A stretch of DNA of 32,039 nucleotides from CAYGBW01 sp964348185 (lineage in GTDB: Bacteria; Desulfobacterota; BSN033; WVXP01). The notes under the pieces are model-generated. The model was not told where the DNA came from. It ran no database searches and saw only the letters and a list, made by a program, of their open reading frames with translations. A program made the translations under genes and the position numbers. Positions within the stretch are counted from its first letter, which is position 1; each line of letters opens with the position of its first letter. The stretch covers positions 1-32,039 of the forward strand of contig CAYGBW010000105.1 in NCBI GenBank assembly GCA_964348185.1, given 5' to 3'. This document shows positions 31,948 through 32,039 of this stretch, piece by piece.

Positions 31948-32039
31948 ATGGCCATCGGGAAAATGGAAAAAATCCAGATTCTGATCCATCGCGACGGTCA
32001 AGAACGTTTGGTGGAGCGCATCCAGGCGTTCAAGGAGCT
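31948..32039 (+). CDS. V-type ATP synthase subunit I, N-terminal fragment (cut by window edge)
   Basis: Only 30 codons are visible: MAIGKMEKIQILIHRDGQER, then LVERIQAFKE. The opening MAIxKMxKIxxxxHR is typical of subunit I (NtpI/AtpI), the membrane subunit that carries ions past the rotor. It follows the coiled-coil stalk subunit on the same strand. The remainder of the V-ATPase operon should lie to the right of the window. Confidence 0.75.
   Translation, partial: MAIGKMEKIQILIHRDGQERLVERIQAFKE

Noticed and set aside
1..32039. tRNA, rRNA, SRP RNA, CRISPR arrays, transposases, phage or defence genes
   Set aside because: Looked for by eye on both strands; none could be supported. A formal tRNAscan, Infernal and profile search would be decisive.

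Overview
The window is a chromosomal stretch of a Gram-negative, Desulfobacterota-like (deltaproteobacterial) bacterium. The clues are the gene order ffh-rpsP-khpA-rimM-trmD-SPOUT methyltransferase-rplS-rnhB-yraN, a BamD lipoprotein (so an outer membrane), a TRAP transporter with a TatT-type TPR lipoprotein, a bactofilin next to parAB, and a V-type ATPase operon. I cannot name the species. I see no phage, IS element, CRISPR array, rRNA or tRNA. Most of the window is core housekeeping DNA with small accessory islands.

Layout, left to right. 1-2432: the tail of an unidentified + strand gene and an orphan GAF histidine kinase (-). 2673-5346: gyrA (+) followed by a tiny zinc-ribbon-like gene. 5474-7661: a primary-type sigma factor gene (-) with a consensus promoter and a terminator-like hairpin in its leader, then a CsoR/CstR-type repressor (-) with its own near-consensus promoter. 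7673-9967: a sugar isomerase-like TIM barrel (-) and a D-2-hydroxyacid dehydrogenase (+). 9964-10382: decayed coding sequence. 10383-11898: Isf-like flavoprotein, hypothetical protein and small heat shock protein (all -). 12093-15791: TRAP operon tatT-dctP-dctQ-dctM (-), ending in an 11-bp perfect stem-loop. 16081-19285: methyltransferase, glgC and an ECHDC3-like crotonase (all +). 19567-21647: a TPR protein (-) with an internal duplication and a sigma54-like promoter, then a 700-bp structured gap. 21648-26965: the ribosome, SRP and tRNA-modification operon (-) from one strong promoter. 27128-28014: bamD (-). 28193-31215: rsmG-parA-parB-bactofilin (+), closed by a terminator. 31639-32039: the start of a V-type ATPase operon (+), cut by the window edge.

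How the genes work together. The ffh-yraN block couples translation (S16, L19), rRNA and tRNA maturation (RimM, TrmD, a second SPOUT enzyme), protein targeting (Ffh) and RNA/DNA hybrid removal (RNase HII), with several overlapping start and stop codons. The parA-parB-bactofilin set points to chromosome segregation tied to a polar or cytoskeletal scaffold. The TRAP genes form a complete uptake system with a periplasmic TPR partner.

I did not find a clearly new multi-gene system. The items most worth a second look are the sigma-factor leader (perfect promoter, then an intrinsic-terminator hairpin abutting the start codon), the altered -10 recognition helix of that sigma factor, the histidine kinase lacking the acidic residue after its phospho-histidine, the sigma54-driven TPR gene with a 77-residue-period duplication, and the structured 700-bp gap.
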